Under the pieces are notes generated by a model, which worked only from the letters and a program-made list of their open reading frames with translations, did no database searches and had not been told where the DNA came from. Below are positions 24,467 through 33,080 of a stretch of 39,531 nucleotides of DNA, piece after piece; within the stretch, counting starts at the first letter, position 1; each line of letters starts with the position of its first letter. The translations under genes and the position numbers were made by a program. The stretch comes from Candidatus Bathyarchaeota archaeon (GTDB taxonomy: Archaea > Thermoproteota > Bathyarchaeia > Bathyarchaeales > Bathycorpusculaceae): the NCBI GenBank assembly GCA_025058315.1, contig JANXET010000013.1, forward strand, positions 1-39,531. Reading direction: 5' to 3'.

Positions 24467-24677
24467 TCGCCTCTTTTTTGATTAAATGTTCTGCAACTTT
24501 CTTAGCCCATTCGCCTGTTAAAGGATTTTTCACAATCTCACTTAAATATTCTTTCCAAGAAATGTTTAGAGCAGTCTTCCAAAGCTCATAAGTTTTTACA
24601 ACATTTTCGTAAGCTGAGCCGTGCAGATCGCAGTATCCATTCTTGATGGCTTCCCTTTCGCATAATGCACACTTCAT
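24450..24677 (-). CDS. small zinc-finger protein
   Basis: A 75-residue soluble protein. The N-terminus has CALC (Cys3, Cys6) then CDLH (Cys16, His19), a compact C2-CH zinc site. The rest is helical and charged, with YELWKTALNISWKEYLSEI and GEWAKKVAEHLI. I recognise no named family. The ATG overlaps the stop of the topoisomerase gene (ATGA), and its own 3-prime end overlaps the next gene, so it is the middle of a three-gene unit. It could be a DNA- or RNA-binding helper, but this is not shown. Confidence 0.75.
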   Translation of the reverse strand: MKCALCEREAIKNGYCDLHGSAYENVVKTYELWKTALNISWKEYLSEIVKNPLTGEWAKKVAEHLIKKEANESGA

Positions 24678-26752
24678 TGAGCATCAGACTCTCCTTTTGA
24701 CGGGCAATTCGCGTTAAAACAAAGCGTCCAAGGGCGTTTCCCTCTCATCTTGACTTGAACTGTAGGCCAGCCGCACTCACGGCAAGCTTTACCTGAGGGT
24801 GCAATGCTTCCCTTCTGAGGCAGCGGAAAAGACGCCCTACATAACTCCTTAAAGAAGTTTGTACATCCAATAAAACGTTTACCGGTTTTTTTCGAGTAAA
24901 GAATCATAAGAAGGCCGTTGCCGCACACCGGACATGCTCCGATAATGCGCTCTTCAACCCTAGCTTTCCTTATTGCGCAGCTTAACTGTTCACCAATTGA
25001 TGCTTCCTCAGTTTTCAACTTCTCAACTACAGGTTTCAGAATTTCTACAGCATCCAGAATCACTTTTTCCCTCTTCTCAAGGTTCGCTTGAATCTTATCC
25101 ATTTTCTCCTCAAGACTTCTAGTAAGCTCCACCGACACTATAGCTGGGCAGTTCTTTTGCAGAACCTCAAGAACCTCGAAGCCTAAATCAGTTACAACCA
25201 TTCTCTCATCACGAACATACTTCCTATCATAAAGAGTCTGTATAATGTCCGCCCTCGTTGCCTTAGTCCCTATTCCGGCGCTTTCCATCTCCTTTAAGAG
25301 GCTGCCCGGATTATATCTTGGAGGAGGCTTTGTGAATTTATCCTCAAGGATGATCCTTTTTATCCTGATCTTTTGTCCTTCACTTATTGCGGGCAGCAAA
25401 ACTTCCTCTGACCTGACATAGGGACTATAGAAACGTAGCCAGCCATCTACAAGGGTTTGTCTACCTCTCAAGTAGAAAATATGCCCATTCACATTAATCT
25501 TGACTTTTACGCTTTGTCTAAGAGCTGGTTCAGCGAAGACAGCCATAAAGCGACGGGCAATTAGATCCCAAATCCGCTTTTCCGCATCGTCTAACGGTCT
25601 TTCAGGAAGCTTTCCAGTAGGGTAGATCGCCGGATGTGCCGGATCTTCCTTGCCGCCTTCGCTGGGCTTCAATTCTTCCTTACCTAGGAGTTCATTTACA
25701 AGTCTCTTGTACTCTGAAATCCCGCTTAGTCCAGTAAGCACTTCCCGATAGTTTATTGTCGGAGGAAGTTTTTGGCTGCTCGTTCTCGGGTAGGAAATCA
25801 ACGCTTCAAGATATAGGCGCTGTGCAATATCAAGTGTGCGTTTAGGGGTATACCCAAATAGGCTGTAGGCTTCGCTCTGCAGAGAGCCTATGTCAAAGGG
25901 TGTTGGAGGCGCTTGCTGGAATTGTTTCAGCTCAACGGTCTCTACAACTCCGAAACTTTCTTTGCACTCAGCTAGAATTGCCTCAGCCTCTTTTCTTGTT
26001 TCTATGATATCTCTGATGTATTCCGCTTCGAAAACCTGACTTTCTATTTCAACTTCAGCCTTAATGCACCAGTAAGGTGTTGGCACGAAACTTCTGATTG
26101 CTTTCTCCCTTGCCACAAGAAAACTCAAAGTGGGTCCCTGAACTCGCCCAGTGCTTATAGTAGCATAACGTCCGCTCCAATTTTTAGCGGCTATTGTTAA
26201 GGCTCTTGAGAGGTTGACACCGTAAAGCCAATCAACTTCGTGTCGCGTCCTCCCAGCTTCAATGAGGCCGAAATCCAGGGTGGGCAGTAGCGACTCATAC
26301 GCGCTTTCAAGCTCCTCCTTTGTTAGTGTGGAGTACTTCATCCTTCTTGCCACTGTCTCTTTGTTTCCACATGCATATTTTAGAAGCGTATACCCTATAA
26401 TGCTGCCTTCAATGTCATAGTCGCAAGCGTCAATGTACATTTCAGCATTTTCCGCCAGCTTTGAAATAGTCTCCAGCCAAGCGCGGATGTGCCCAGCACC
26501 TTTCTCAGCAACATACCTAGGCACCCACTTAAAATGAAAAACAGGGTAATAATTTCTACCGGTTTTTTCCTCAGCAACCGTGTAAAGATGCCCAATTGCT
26601 GGAACTACGATTATCTGCTTACCACGCTCAGCTATAAAATATGGAACACCCTTATCTTCAACCTTTTTTGCTTTACCATTTAGGTCAAGGGCAGCAGCTA
26701 TTCTTTGAGCAGCGTCAGGCTTCTCGGTGACGATAAGTATATGATTGCCCAT
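24674..26752 (-). CDS. topA: type IA DNA topoisomerase
   Basis: A 692-residue topoisomerase that relaxes negative supercoils or separates single-strand-linked DNA. The N-terminal Toprim domain begins HILIVTEKPDAAQRIA and contains YIDACDYDIEGSI with the metal-binding acidic residues. The DNA-linking tyrosine is Tyr321 in ISYPRTSSQ. The C-terminus carries zinc ribbons (CPVCGNG...CTNFFKELC and CRECG...CFNANC). No helicase domain precedes it, so this is not reverse gyrase. It heads a leftward unit with the zinc-finger and Ost3-like genes. Confidence 0.96.
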   Translation of the reverse strand: MGNHILIVTEKPDAAQRIAAALDLNGKAKKVEDKGVPYFIAERGKQIIVVPAIGHLYTVAEEKTGRNYYPVFHFKWVPRYVAEKGAGHIRAWLETISKLAENAEMYIDACDYDIEGSIIGYTLLKYACGNKETVARRMKYSTLTKEELESAYESLLPTLDFGLIEAGRTRHEVDWLYGVNLSRALTIAAKNWSGRYATISTGRVQGPTLSFLVAREKAIRSFVPTPYWCIKAEVEIESQVFEAEYIRDIIETRKEAEAILAECKESFGVVETVELKQFQQAPPTPFDIGSLQSEAYSLFGYTPKRTLDIAQRLYLEALISYPRTSSQKLPPTINYREVLTGLSGISEYKRLVNELLGKEELKPSEGGKEDPAHPAIYPTGKLPERPLDDAEKRIWDLIARRFMAVFAEPALRQSVKVKINVNGHIFYLRGRQTLVDGWLRFYSPYVRSEEVLLPAISEGQKIRIKRIILEDKFTKPPPRYNPGSLLKEMESAGIGTKATRADIIQTLYDRKYVRDERMVVTDLGFEVLEVLQKNCPAIVSVELTRSLEEKMDKIQANLEKREKVILDAVEILKPVVEKLKTEEASIGEQLSCAIRKARVEERIIGACPVCGNGLLMILYSKKTGKRFIGCTNFFKELCRASFPLPQKGSIAPSGKACRECGWPTVQVKMRGKRPWTLCFNANCPSKGESDAQ

Positions 26753-26901
26753 GGCTCGATACCTTTAGATTGAATTGTAGAGATAGCCCTACAAAGTAGT
26801 TAAAAGTTTCTCGATGAAACATCTAATGAAGCCTACCAGCAACAATAAATATCACGGAAGCTATTTCCCATTCTATCTGGCTGATAAAGGGAGGGCCAAA
26901 A

Positions 26902-27066
26902 TTGCCGCAACGTGTTACATGTAGTCAGTGTGGCCACTTACTATATGAGGGAGTTGACTTGAAGCCTCCAGACGAGATAATCAGCAAATACGACGGGAAA
27001 TGTCCAAAATGTGGTCGAAAACTTGCGTTAATACCGGTAAATGTTGAAATTAAGCCATGTAAATAG
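26902..27066 (+). CDS. 54-residue zinc-ribbon protein
   Basis: A small gene below usual length cut-offs. The product has CSQCG (Cys7, Cys10) and CPKCG (Cys34, Cys37), 23 residues apart, a classic zinc ribbon, followed by a hydrophobic strand LALIPVNVEI. It starts at TTG with a strong GGGAGGG ribosome site six bases upstream, and CAATAAATATC near 26845 is a good TATA box. It stands 79 bases upstream of aglB on the same strand and may share its transcript. Similar short ribbons occur beside archaeal RNA polymerase or ribosome genes; no specific function can be named. Confidence 0.75.
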   Translation: MPQRVTCSQCGHLLYEGVDLKPPDEIISKYDGKCPKCGRKLALIPVNVEIKPCK

Positions 27067-27145
27067 CTCTAATGTAACTGGATATAACCGCAAGAAAAAT
27101 AAAGGAATGCGGCACTCTCATAACCAATAAATAGGCGAAGCTCAT

Positions 27146-29395
27146 ATGCAAGCTGAAAAATCAAAAAAAGAAAGGGTCTTTAACGCTATTAAGGGTTTCG
27201 GAAAAATTCGCCCAGAAATGAGCCGCTCGGCAGCCATAACGTTCACAGCGTTAACTATAATATTATTTATCGCGTTTGCCATACGACTTTTCCCAATAAG
27301 GTGGGAAATAGATCCATCAACAGGTAAATCTAACCTGCTTCTCTCGGAGTTTGATCCATACTTCCAATACCGCTTCACAGAATACATTGTTAAAAATGGC
27401 TTCCTCTCATGGGTTTGGCCGAACCAGTGGATTGATTACCAACGATGGTATCCAAGCGGAATGAACGTTGCCAAAGCAGCTTTCCCAGGGTTACCGCTTA
27501 CAGCGGCCTTACTATACAGCATTATATCCACATTGGGTGTAGGGATAGATCTGATGAGCTTTTGCGCGCTCTTTCCAGCCGTAATGGGGATGCTTGCATC
27601 CCTTGCAATGTACTTTTTAGGGAAGGAGTTCGGCGGTAGAACTGTGGGTTTGTTATCAGCTCTTTTCTTGGCGCTACATCCATCATACATCCAGCGAACT
27701 TCTGTGGGATTCTTCGATGATGAGACGATAGGGATACTTGCCATGATAGTTTTTGCATTATTTTTCCTCAAGGCTATTGATGAAAATAGGCCGATGAATT
27801 CCACAATTAAGTATGCCCTTGCTTCAGGGGCTGTTTTAGGATACTTCTGTGCAAGTTGGGGTGCTGCTTATTTTCCAATAGGAGCTGTGACACTTTACAC
27901 GCTTGTTTTATTGATAATTAAAAGGTATAGTAGCAGGCTTCTTCTAACTTACAGCATAACCTTTGGTTTAGGATTATTCATTGCAATAAATGTTCCTAAA
28001 CTCTCAACTACCTATCTTCTGACAGGCGCCATATTACCTGTAGCAGGAGTATTCGCACTATTATGCCTGGCTGAGGTTCTGAATAGTGTGACAGCAGCGA
28101 AGTGGAGAATTGTTGTAATTGTGGCATTCTTAGCATTGTTGACTGGTGGTTTTGCAGCACTATGGCTTGGCGGATACATGCAGGGAATTGCTGGAAAATT
28201 CATTTCAGTCATAAACCCATTTGTAAGGGAAACTCAGCCGCTTATTGAATCAGTAGCTGAGCATAGAATATCTGCATGGGGTTCCCTATACTATGACCTG
28301 GGCATTGGAATACTATTCTTCATATTTGGATTTTTCTTTACATTAAGAAATCTTGACAGCAAAAACCTATTCGTTATAGTTTTCGGTTTATCTTCATTGT
28401 ATTTCGCCTGCTCTATGGTGAGATTACTTGTGCTTTTCGCTCCAGCCTTCAGCCTCTTAGCAGCAATAGGAGTAAATGGGTTAATTAGGCCATTTGCTAC
28501 ATTATTGAGGGCGCCGCCTAAAATCAGCGCGAAAAAGAAGTACAATTTAGGACATGTAAGTAGGGAGTTCAGTGGAGCAGCAATATTTCTAATATTCATC
28601 GTTCTTATGACCAACCTTGCGTTCCCAAGTCCGAAAGTGTACAGGCAAGTTGTTGCTCCAACGACAATATCAGGTGGAAGCCTATCACTGGTGCCTAATG
28701 TACCCGTGGAGGAGTGGGTGAACATTTTGAAGTGGACCAGAGATAACCTGAACAGCACAACCGTAGTTTGCAGCTGGTGGGATTACGGTTATTGGCTAAC
28801 CATACTTGGGAATGTAACCTCGCTTGCAGATAACGCAACGATAAACTCGACCCAGATAGAAAATATTGGCTTTGCGTTTATGGCTAATGAAACGCAAGCC
28901 CTTAACATGCTGAAATTGTATAACGCCAAATACGTGCTTGTTTTCGTAACTATAGACTATAATGGGAATTTTGCGAATGCCGGCGGCGATGAGGGTAAAT
29001 GGATGTGGATGGCTAGAATTTCAGGTAAAGCTCATGATCGCCTTGTAAGTCAAGGTTTTATATCTGAGGAGGAAATGTGGACCGACGATTTTGAAGGAGT
29101 TAGGAGACTATTTGGAAACTACACCATTGGAACTCACTGGATTGATACAGATAAGGATAATCAGGTTGACAGCGGCGAACTCATAGCCGCAGCTAAAGGC
29201 CGGGAATCAACAATATACAAGCTGATGACATATGCTGTGGAGCGGTGGAAACAGGAGCAGAGAGGAGGCGCATCGCCAACAACCCAGCTTATTCATTTCG
29301 AAGAAGCATACATCGCCGGGCTGGAAAACGACGGATACAAGTACGGCGGGGTAGTGCCACTAGTATGCCTCTACAAGATTAAATACACAGACTAA
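27146..29395 (+). CDS. aglB: oligosaccharyltransferase AglB/STT3
   Basis: A 749-residue membrane enzyme (GT66) that moves a lipid-linked glycan onto Asn of N-glycosylation sequons outside the membrane. After a 30-residue basic cytosolic start come roughly a dozen helices. The first external loop has the metal-binding Asp70 in SEFDPYFQYR; a later external loop has IESVAEHRIS, the SVSE/TIXE element. The soluble C-terminal domain starts near residue 510 and holds the sequon-binding WWDYG at 544-548. All catalytic landmarks are present. The Alg7-like gene follows after seven bases, so lipid-linked precursor synthesis and transfer are encoded together. Confidence 0.96.
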   Translation: MQAEKSKKERVFNAIKGFGKIRPEMSRSAAITFTALTIILFIAFAIRLFPIRWEIDPSTGKSNLLLSEFDPYFQYRFTEYIVKNGFLSWVWPNQWIDYQRWYPSGMNVAKAAFPGLPLTAALLYSIISTLGVGIDLMSFCALFPAVMGMLASLAMYFLGKEFGGRTVGLLSALFLALHPSYIQRTSVGFFDDETIGILAMIVFALFFLKAIDENRPMNSTIKYALASGAVLGYFCASWGAAYFPIGAVTLYTLVLLIIKRYSSRLLLTYSITFGLGLFIAINVPKLSTTYLLTGAILPVAGVFALLCLAEVLNSVTAAKWRIVVIVAFLALLTGGFAALWLGGYMQGIAGKFISVINPFVRETQPLIESVAEHRISAWGSLYYDLGIGILFFIFGFFFTLRNLDSKNLFVIVFGLSSLYFACSMVRLLVLFAPAFSLLAAIGVNGLIRPFATLLRAPPKISAKKKYNLGHVSREFSGAAIFLIFIVLMTNLAFPSPKVYRQVVAPTTISGGSLSLVPNVPVEEWVNILKWTRDNLNSTTVVCSWWDYGYWLTILGNVTSLADNATINSTQIENIGFAFMANETQALNMLKLYNAKYVLVFVTIDYNGNFANAGGDEGKWMWMARISGKAHDRLVSQGFISEEEMWTDDFEGVRRLFGNYTIGTHWIDTDKDNQVDSGELIAAAKGRESTIYKLMTYAVERWKQEQRGGASPTTQLIHFEEAYIAGLENDGYKYGGVVPLVCLYKIKYTD

Positions 29396-29402
29396 AAAGG
29401 GG

Positions 29403-30281
29403 TTGAAATTGTTTCCTAAAACGCCGGACTACCATAAGCCGGGAAAACCACTGGTTCCAACAGGCCTCGGAGCAATCTATGTACTGGCCAGCACAATATA
29501 CCTATTCCTGCTGCACATAATTCTCGAGAGCAGCACTCCGCAAATTCCATCTAAAGCGTTAACCCTGGCAGCATGCATATTATTCGGCGGATTCATGGGG
29601 CTGCTTGATGACTGGATGGATCTGCGGTGGCGTTACAAAGCTTTTTTGCCGCTAATTGCAGCGGTGCCCCTATCAGCTTTAGCTTATAGACTCCCATACG
29701 TACGCACATCTATAGGTTTTCCAATAATTGGAACGATTGATTTTGGCAACTACTACTTTTTAATTGTAATTCCCATAATTGTAACTGTAGTCACCAACAC
29801 TGTAAACCAGCTTGGAGGACTGAACGGTCTAGAAACAATCTGCCCAGCCGTAATTCTCACGGGACTAATGCTGATCTCCGGGTTTAATGCTATCTTGCTG
29901 TTTGTGCCATTGGCGGTCTGGTTTCTGCTGGCAGTTTTAAACTTTCAGGGCAAAATATTCGTTGGAAACACTGGATCCTTCGCTATCGGAATAACTTTAG
30001 CTGCCTTTGCAATAATTTCCGATTTAAAGTGGACCATGCTGATTTCGCTTGCACCATACATTCTCAATTCATCTCTGATACTGCTTAACTACTTCATTTT
30101 TGGAACTAAGGCAAAAGTTTCATTCGATGGAAAAAAGCTTTCTTCAGACCATAGGAGAAGCCTCATCACTCTAATAACTTATCGTAGGCAAATGAGCGAG
30201 AGACAAGTTGTCATAGTAATTGCAGGGCTCGTTGCCGCATCAACCTTAACTGCTATGCTCATCCACATTATGGCATACTGA
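29403..30281 (+). CDS. Alg7/AglH-type GlcNAc-1-phosphate transferase
   Basis: A 292-residue polytopic membrane enzyme of the GT4/MraY-WecA-DPAGT1 family, which puts a sugar 1-phosphate on dolichyl phosphate as the first step of N-glycan assembly. The LDDWMDLRWRYK loop (residues about 66-77) and NQLGGLNGLET (about 137-147) resemble eukaryotic Alg7/DPAGT1 more than bacterial MraY, which has a DGLDGL type motif. GNTGSFAIG and an HRRS stretch near residue 250 complete the site. Start is TTG at 29403 or 29409. It is co-transcribed with aglB. The sugar is presumably GlcNAc (inference). Confidence 0.88.
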   Translation: MKLFPKTPDYHKPGKPLVPTGLGAIYVLASTIYLFLLHIILESSTPQIPSKALTLAACILFGGFMGLLDDWMDLRWRYKAFLPLIAAVPLSALAYRLPYVRTSIGFPIIGTIDFGNYYFLIVIPIIVTVVTNTVNQLGGLNGLETICPAVILTGLMLISGFNAILLFVPLAVWFLLAVLNFQGKIFVGNTGSFAIGITLAAFAIISDLKWTMLISLAPYILNSSLILLNYFIFGTKAKVSFDGKKLSSDHRRSLITLITYRRQMSERQVVIVIAGLVAASTLTAMLIHIMAY

Positions 30282-30328
30282 AAAATTTAGGATTCGGAAG
30301 AAAAGCTACTGCCATACCAGAAGTAGCC

Positions 30329-33010
30329 TTACATGAAACGCTCAAGTTTCGTGAGTCCTATAACCTCGTCGAAGTCTAAGCCCAATGCATCTAAAACCTG
30401 CTCGAATGTTGACCGAAGATAATCCACATACTTGTCAACATCTATCTCATTTTTGGCGGCAAGCATTACAGGTTTAACGTGGGGTTCATGAATAACCTTA
30501 ACGAAGCTTATTAGGTCTCCAGCTTTAAGCTCGACGCCTGTACTCTGAAGGATCCTTGCAGCCTTCACGTGCTGCGGAGTTGTCTTCGTATAGTGCCCTA
30601 TCTCTTCACCCAGAATTACATTAAATGCAAGTTCCTGAATGTTTCCCCATTCTCGCCGCTTCAGCCGCGTGTACCAGTCGCGTATGATTTGCACTATTTC
30701 CCTTTTGGCATTTTCAAAATCCGCTGGAGATTTCACTTTAGACAGGGCTTCTTTCATCTTTTCGAAAGCCTTCTTTATGAATAACGGTATGTGACGCTTC
30801 TTGCCCGTTAAGCCCTTAACATCAACCGTGCCATCATCCATAACGCCGAGATAGTTCTTCTTTCTTGAGCTGAAGACTGCATAGCGGTATACTTTGTCCA
30901 CGTCAATATTCATGTTAAGCTCTCTTTCAGTCCACTCTTCAAGGGCGCGTATCTGTGCAGGGGTTGGATTTTTTAGGAAAACACTATCTGTGTCTCCATA
31001 GAGCACTTGTATGCCTAGCTCTCCTGCCTTCTCAATTATTCTTGTTATTGTATGCCTTCCGATTGCGGCGGTAGCTTCAGCCACAGGCGGACAGTATAGG
31101 TCGAAAGACTCTGCCCCAAAAACTCCGTAGCTGGCGTTTAAGATTACTTTGAGTGCACCTTGGATTATGTTATACCAGCTTCTAAGTTCTGCGGGCAGGG
31201 TTTTATCCTTTGATTTAGGCTTGTACCATGCAACCCTAAGATCCCGAAGGGCTCCTATTAGAAGGCTTTCTAGGGCGCGTTTCTTCCTGCAGACCCAGTG
31301 GGGCGTGTCAGGAATAATGTTTTGGCGGCATTCTTCATGCTGGCATAAAATTGACTGGTATCCCAAGTTCCAGATTTTGATTATGGAGGGATATAGACTT
31401 GGAAAGTCCATAACTGCAACATTGAAGTGGACTCCTGGAACGGGCTCAACGACCATGGCTCCCTTGTACTTCTTACCTTTGATTATCGCTCTTGTGGCAG
31501 TTTTACCCTTCAAAGCAAGTATGTCTTCAGCGTTAGGTATCAGGTACCCTCTTCTGCGGTGTTCACGATGCATGAAGTTTCTTATCCAGCGTGAAACTCC
31601 CTGGCGGCTAACATCCTCCATTGGCATGGCGCTTATTCGTGACAGAACTAAAATAAGTTTTAGCGCAAGTTCATCCTCAAAGCTTGCAAGCTTATAGGTT
31701 ATTTCAGCGTCCCTGAAGCAATACTGGGCAAGCTCCATGTACGTCAGCTCTCCTATGCCTTTATCCAGCGGCATCTTTTCAATTCCGAGCAGTGTTCTGC
31801 CAACTTCGTCCAGGGTTACATCTCTGTACCGGTTTCCGAAGGCGTAAACTTGTATAGAGCGGTTGAAGAAGAACTTGTAGAGGTCAATATGTACACCATA
31901 CTTTAATAGGCAAACTCGCTTACCAGGTTCTATGGGAATTTCATTTCTCTTAAAACCGTGATTCTCAGCTCGATGGGTTAAATATCTAAGGTCGAATTCA
32001 TCGCCGTTAAACGTGATGATGAAGGGATAATCCCATAAAACTTCAAAAACAGCCCTTAGAAGGTTCTCCTCAGAGTCGAAATAATGAACTTCCACATCGT
32101 CAGGCAGCTTTCCTTCCCCTTTATTAACACCCTCACGCTTGAGAAGTAGGACCCTCTTTAAACCATCTGAACCGTAAAACGATACGCAAACAACGGGGTA
32201 GGCGGCCTCACGGGGATCCGGCATTCTTGTAGCCACAGGTGTACATACCTCTATGTCCATAGCGACATATCTGAACTTAGGTGCAGGATATTCCAGAAGT
32301 CTAGCCCACATTTCAATGTACTCAAGTTCCTCAGGTGATGCATCCCTGAAAACACTTTTTAGGCTGGCGATCATTCTTTCAGAGTTCTCTAGGCGTTTAA
32401 GAACAAGTTTCCCATCTTTAACCTCGTATATCATGCCAGGATAGAGACCCATATCGTAGATGTAAGACTGATAGTACTTTATCTTGGCTTCCCATACCTT
32501 GATGTTCTGCGGGGATACAGGAACATCGGAAATCTTTGGAAAATCATCAGGAATAATGTCTCGGATGCAACCCTTTGGGCGGCCTCCAATGGCCAGCGGA
32601 TCCTTAGCCACAACTTTGGTAACCTTTATTGGCTTCTCTAATAGAGGATCAAATTTCTCAACTATTTCGAAGTGGCTTAATCCAGGATGGTTTACGAGGC
32701 GATCTATTTTCTCAAGCTCATAGGGGGAAAGATTCGTGAAGCAATAGGGTTTATGCCCAGTATTATCATACCAAAAGTAAATTTTTGCAGATGCTGGTTC
32801 GTATAGTTTGATTAGAACTTTTCCCTCTTTACCGTCATAAGTGGCGGAAACGAAATATGAAGATGACAAGTTTTCAGGGGCTATCGGAGGGAGATTTTTC
32901 TCCTTTCTTATTTGATCCATAAGTGGCAGAGTCTCAGCTTTGGTTTCTTTAAAATGAAGGAAGCTCGGGGAGTAGAATTCGTCAAGCCGCTTCTGCGCCA
33001 TATCTTTCAT
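30329..33010 (-). CDS. polB: family B DNA polymerase with proofreading exonuclease
   Basis: An 893-residue replicative-type polymerase. The exonuclease domain has Exo I MDIEV (Asp252), Exo II FNGDEFDL and Exo III YCFRDAEITYK. The polymerase motifs are A, MDFPSLYPSI (Asp535); B, KVILNASYGVFG; and C, YGDTDS (Asp673, Asp675). All catalytic acids are kept, so synthesis and proofreading should both work. A ribosome-like AAAGGTTG precedes the ATG at 33010; a second ATG three codons in (33001) could be used if the mRNA is leaderless. It is transcribed alone, divergent from the NSUN gene and convergent with the Alg7-like gene. Which archaeal PolB class it belongs to needs a tree. Confidence 0.96.
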   Translation of the reverse strand: MKDMAQKRLDEFYSPSFLHFKETKAETLPLMDQIRKEKNLPPIAPENLSSSYFVSATYDGKEGKVLIKLYEPASAKIYFWYDNTGHKPYCFTNLSPYELEKIDRLVNHPGLSHFEIVEKFDPLLEKPIKVTKVVAKDPLAIGGRPKGCIRDIIPDDFPKISDVPVSPQNIKVWEAKIKYYQSYIYDMGLYPGMIYEVKDGKLVLKRLENSERMIASLKSVFRDASPEELEYIEMWARLLEYPAPKFRYVAMDIEVCTPVATRMPDPREAAYPVVCVSFYGSDGLKRVLLLKREGVNKGEGKLPDDVEVHYFDSEENLLRAVFEVLWDYPFIITFNGDEFDLRYLTHRAENHGFKRNEIPIEPGKRVCLLKYGVHIDLYKFFFNRSIQVYAFGNRYRDVTLDEVGRTLLGIEKMPLDKGIGELTYMELAQYCFRDAEITYKLASFEDELALKLILVLSRISAMPMEDVSRQGVSRWIRNFMHREHRRRGYLIPNAEDILALKGKTATRAIIKGKKYKGAMVVEPVPGVHFNVAVMDFPSLYPSIIKIWNLGYQSILCQHEECRQNIIPDTPHWVCRKKRALESLLIGALRDLRVAWYKPKSKDKTLPAELRSWYNIIQGALKVILNASYGVFGAESFDLYCPPVAEATAAIGRHTITRIIEKAGELGIQVLYGDTDSVFLKNPTPAQIRALEEWTERELNMNIDVDKVYRYAVFSSRKKNYLGVMDDGTVDVKGLTGKKRHIPLFIKKAFEKMKEALSKVKSPADFENAKREIVQIIRDWYTRLKRREWGNIQELAFNVILGEEIGHYTKTTPQHVKAARILQSTGVELKAGDLISFVKVIHEPHVKPVMLAAKNEIDVDKYVDYLRSTFEQVLDALGLDFDEVIGLTKLERFM

Positions 33011-33080
33011 CTAGCCCAACCTTTAATATGGGCTGGGTAGACTAAAGTTTTACTAGCACAGTCTGTCCGGAAGTGATGGA

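Noticed and set aside
24674-26752. Reverse gyrase
   Set aside because: Only the topoisomerase IA part is present; the product starts directly with the Toprim domain and no helicase domain is encoded upstream.
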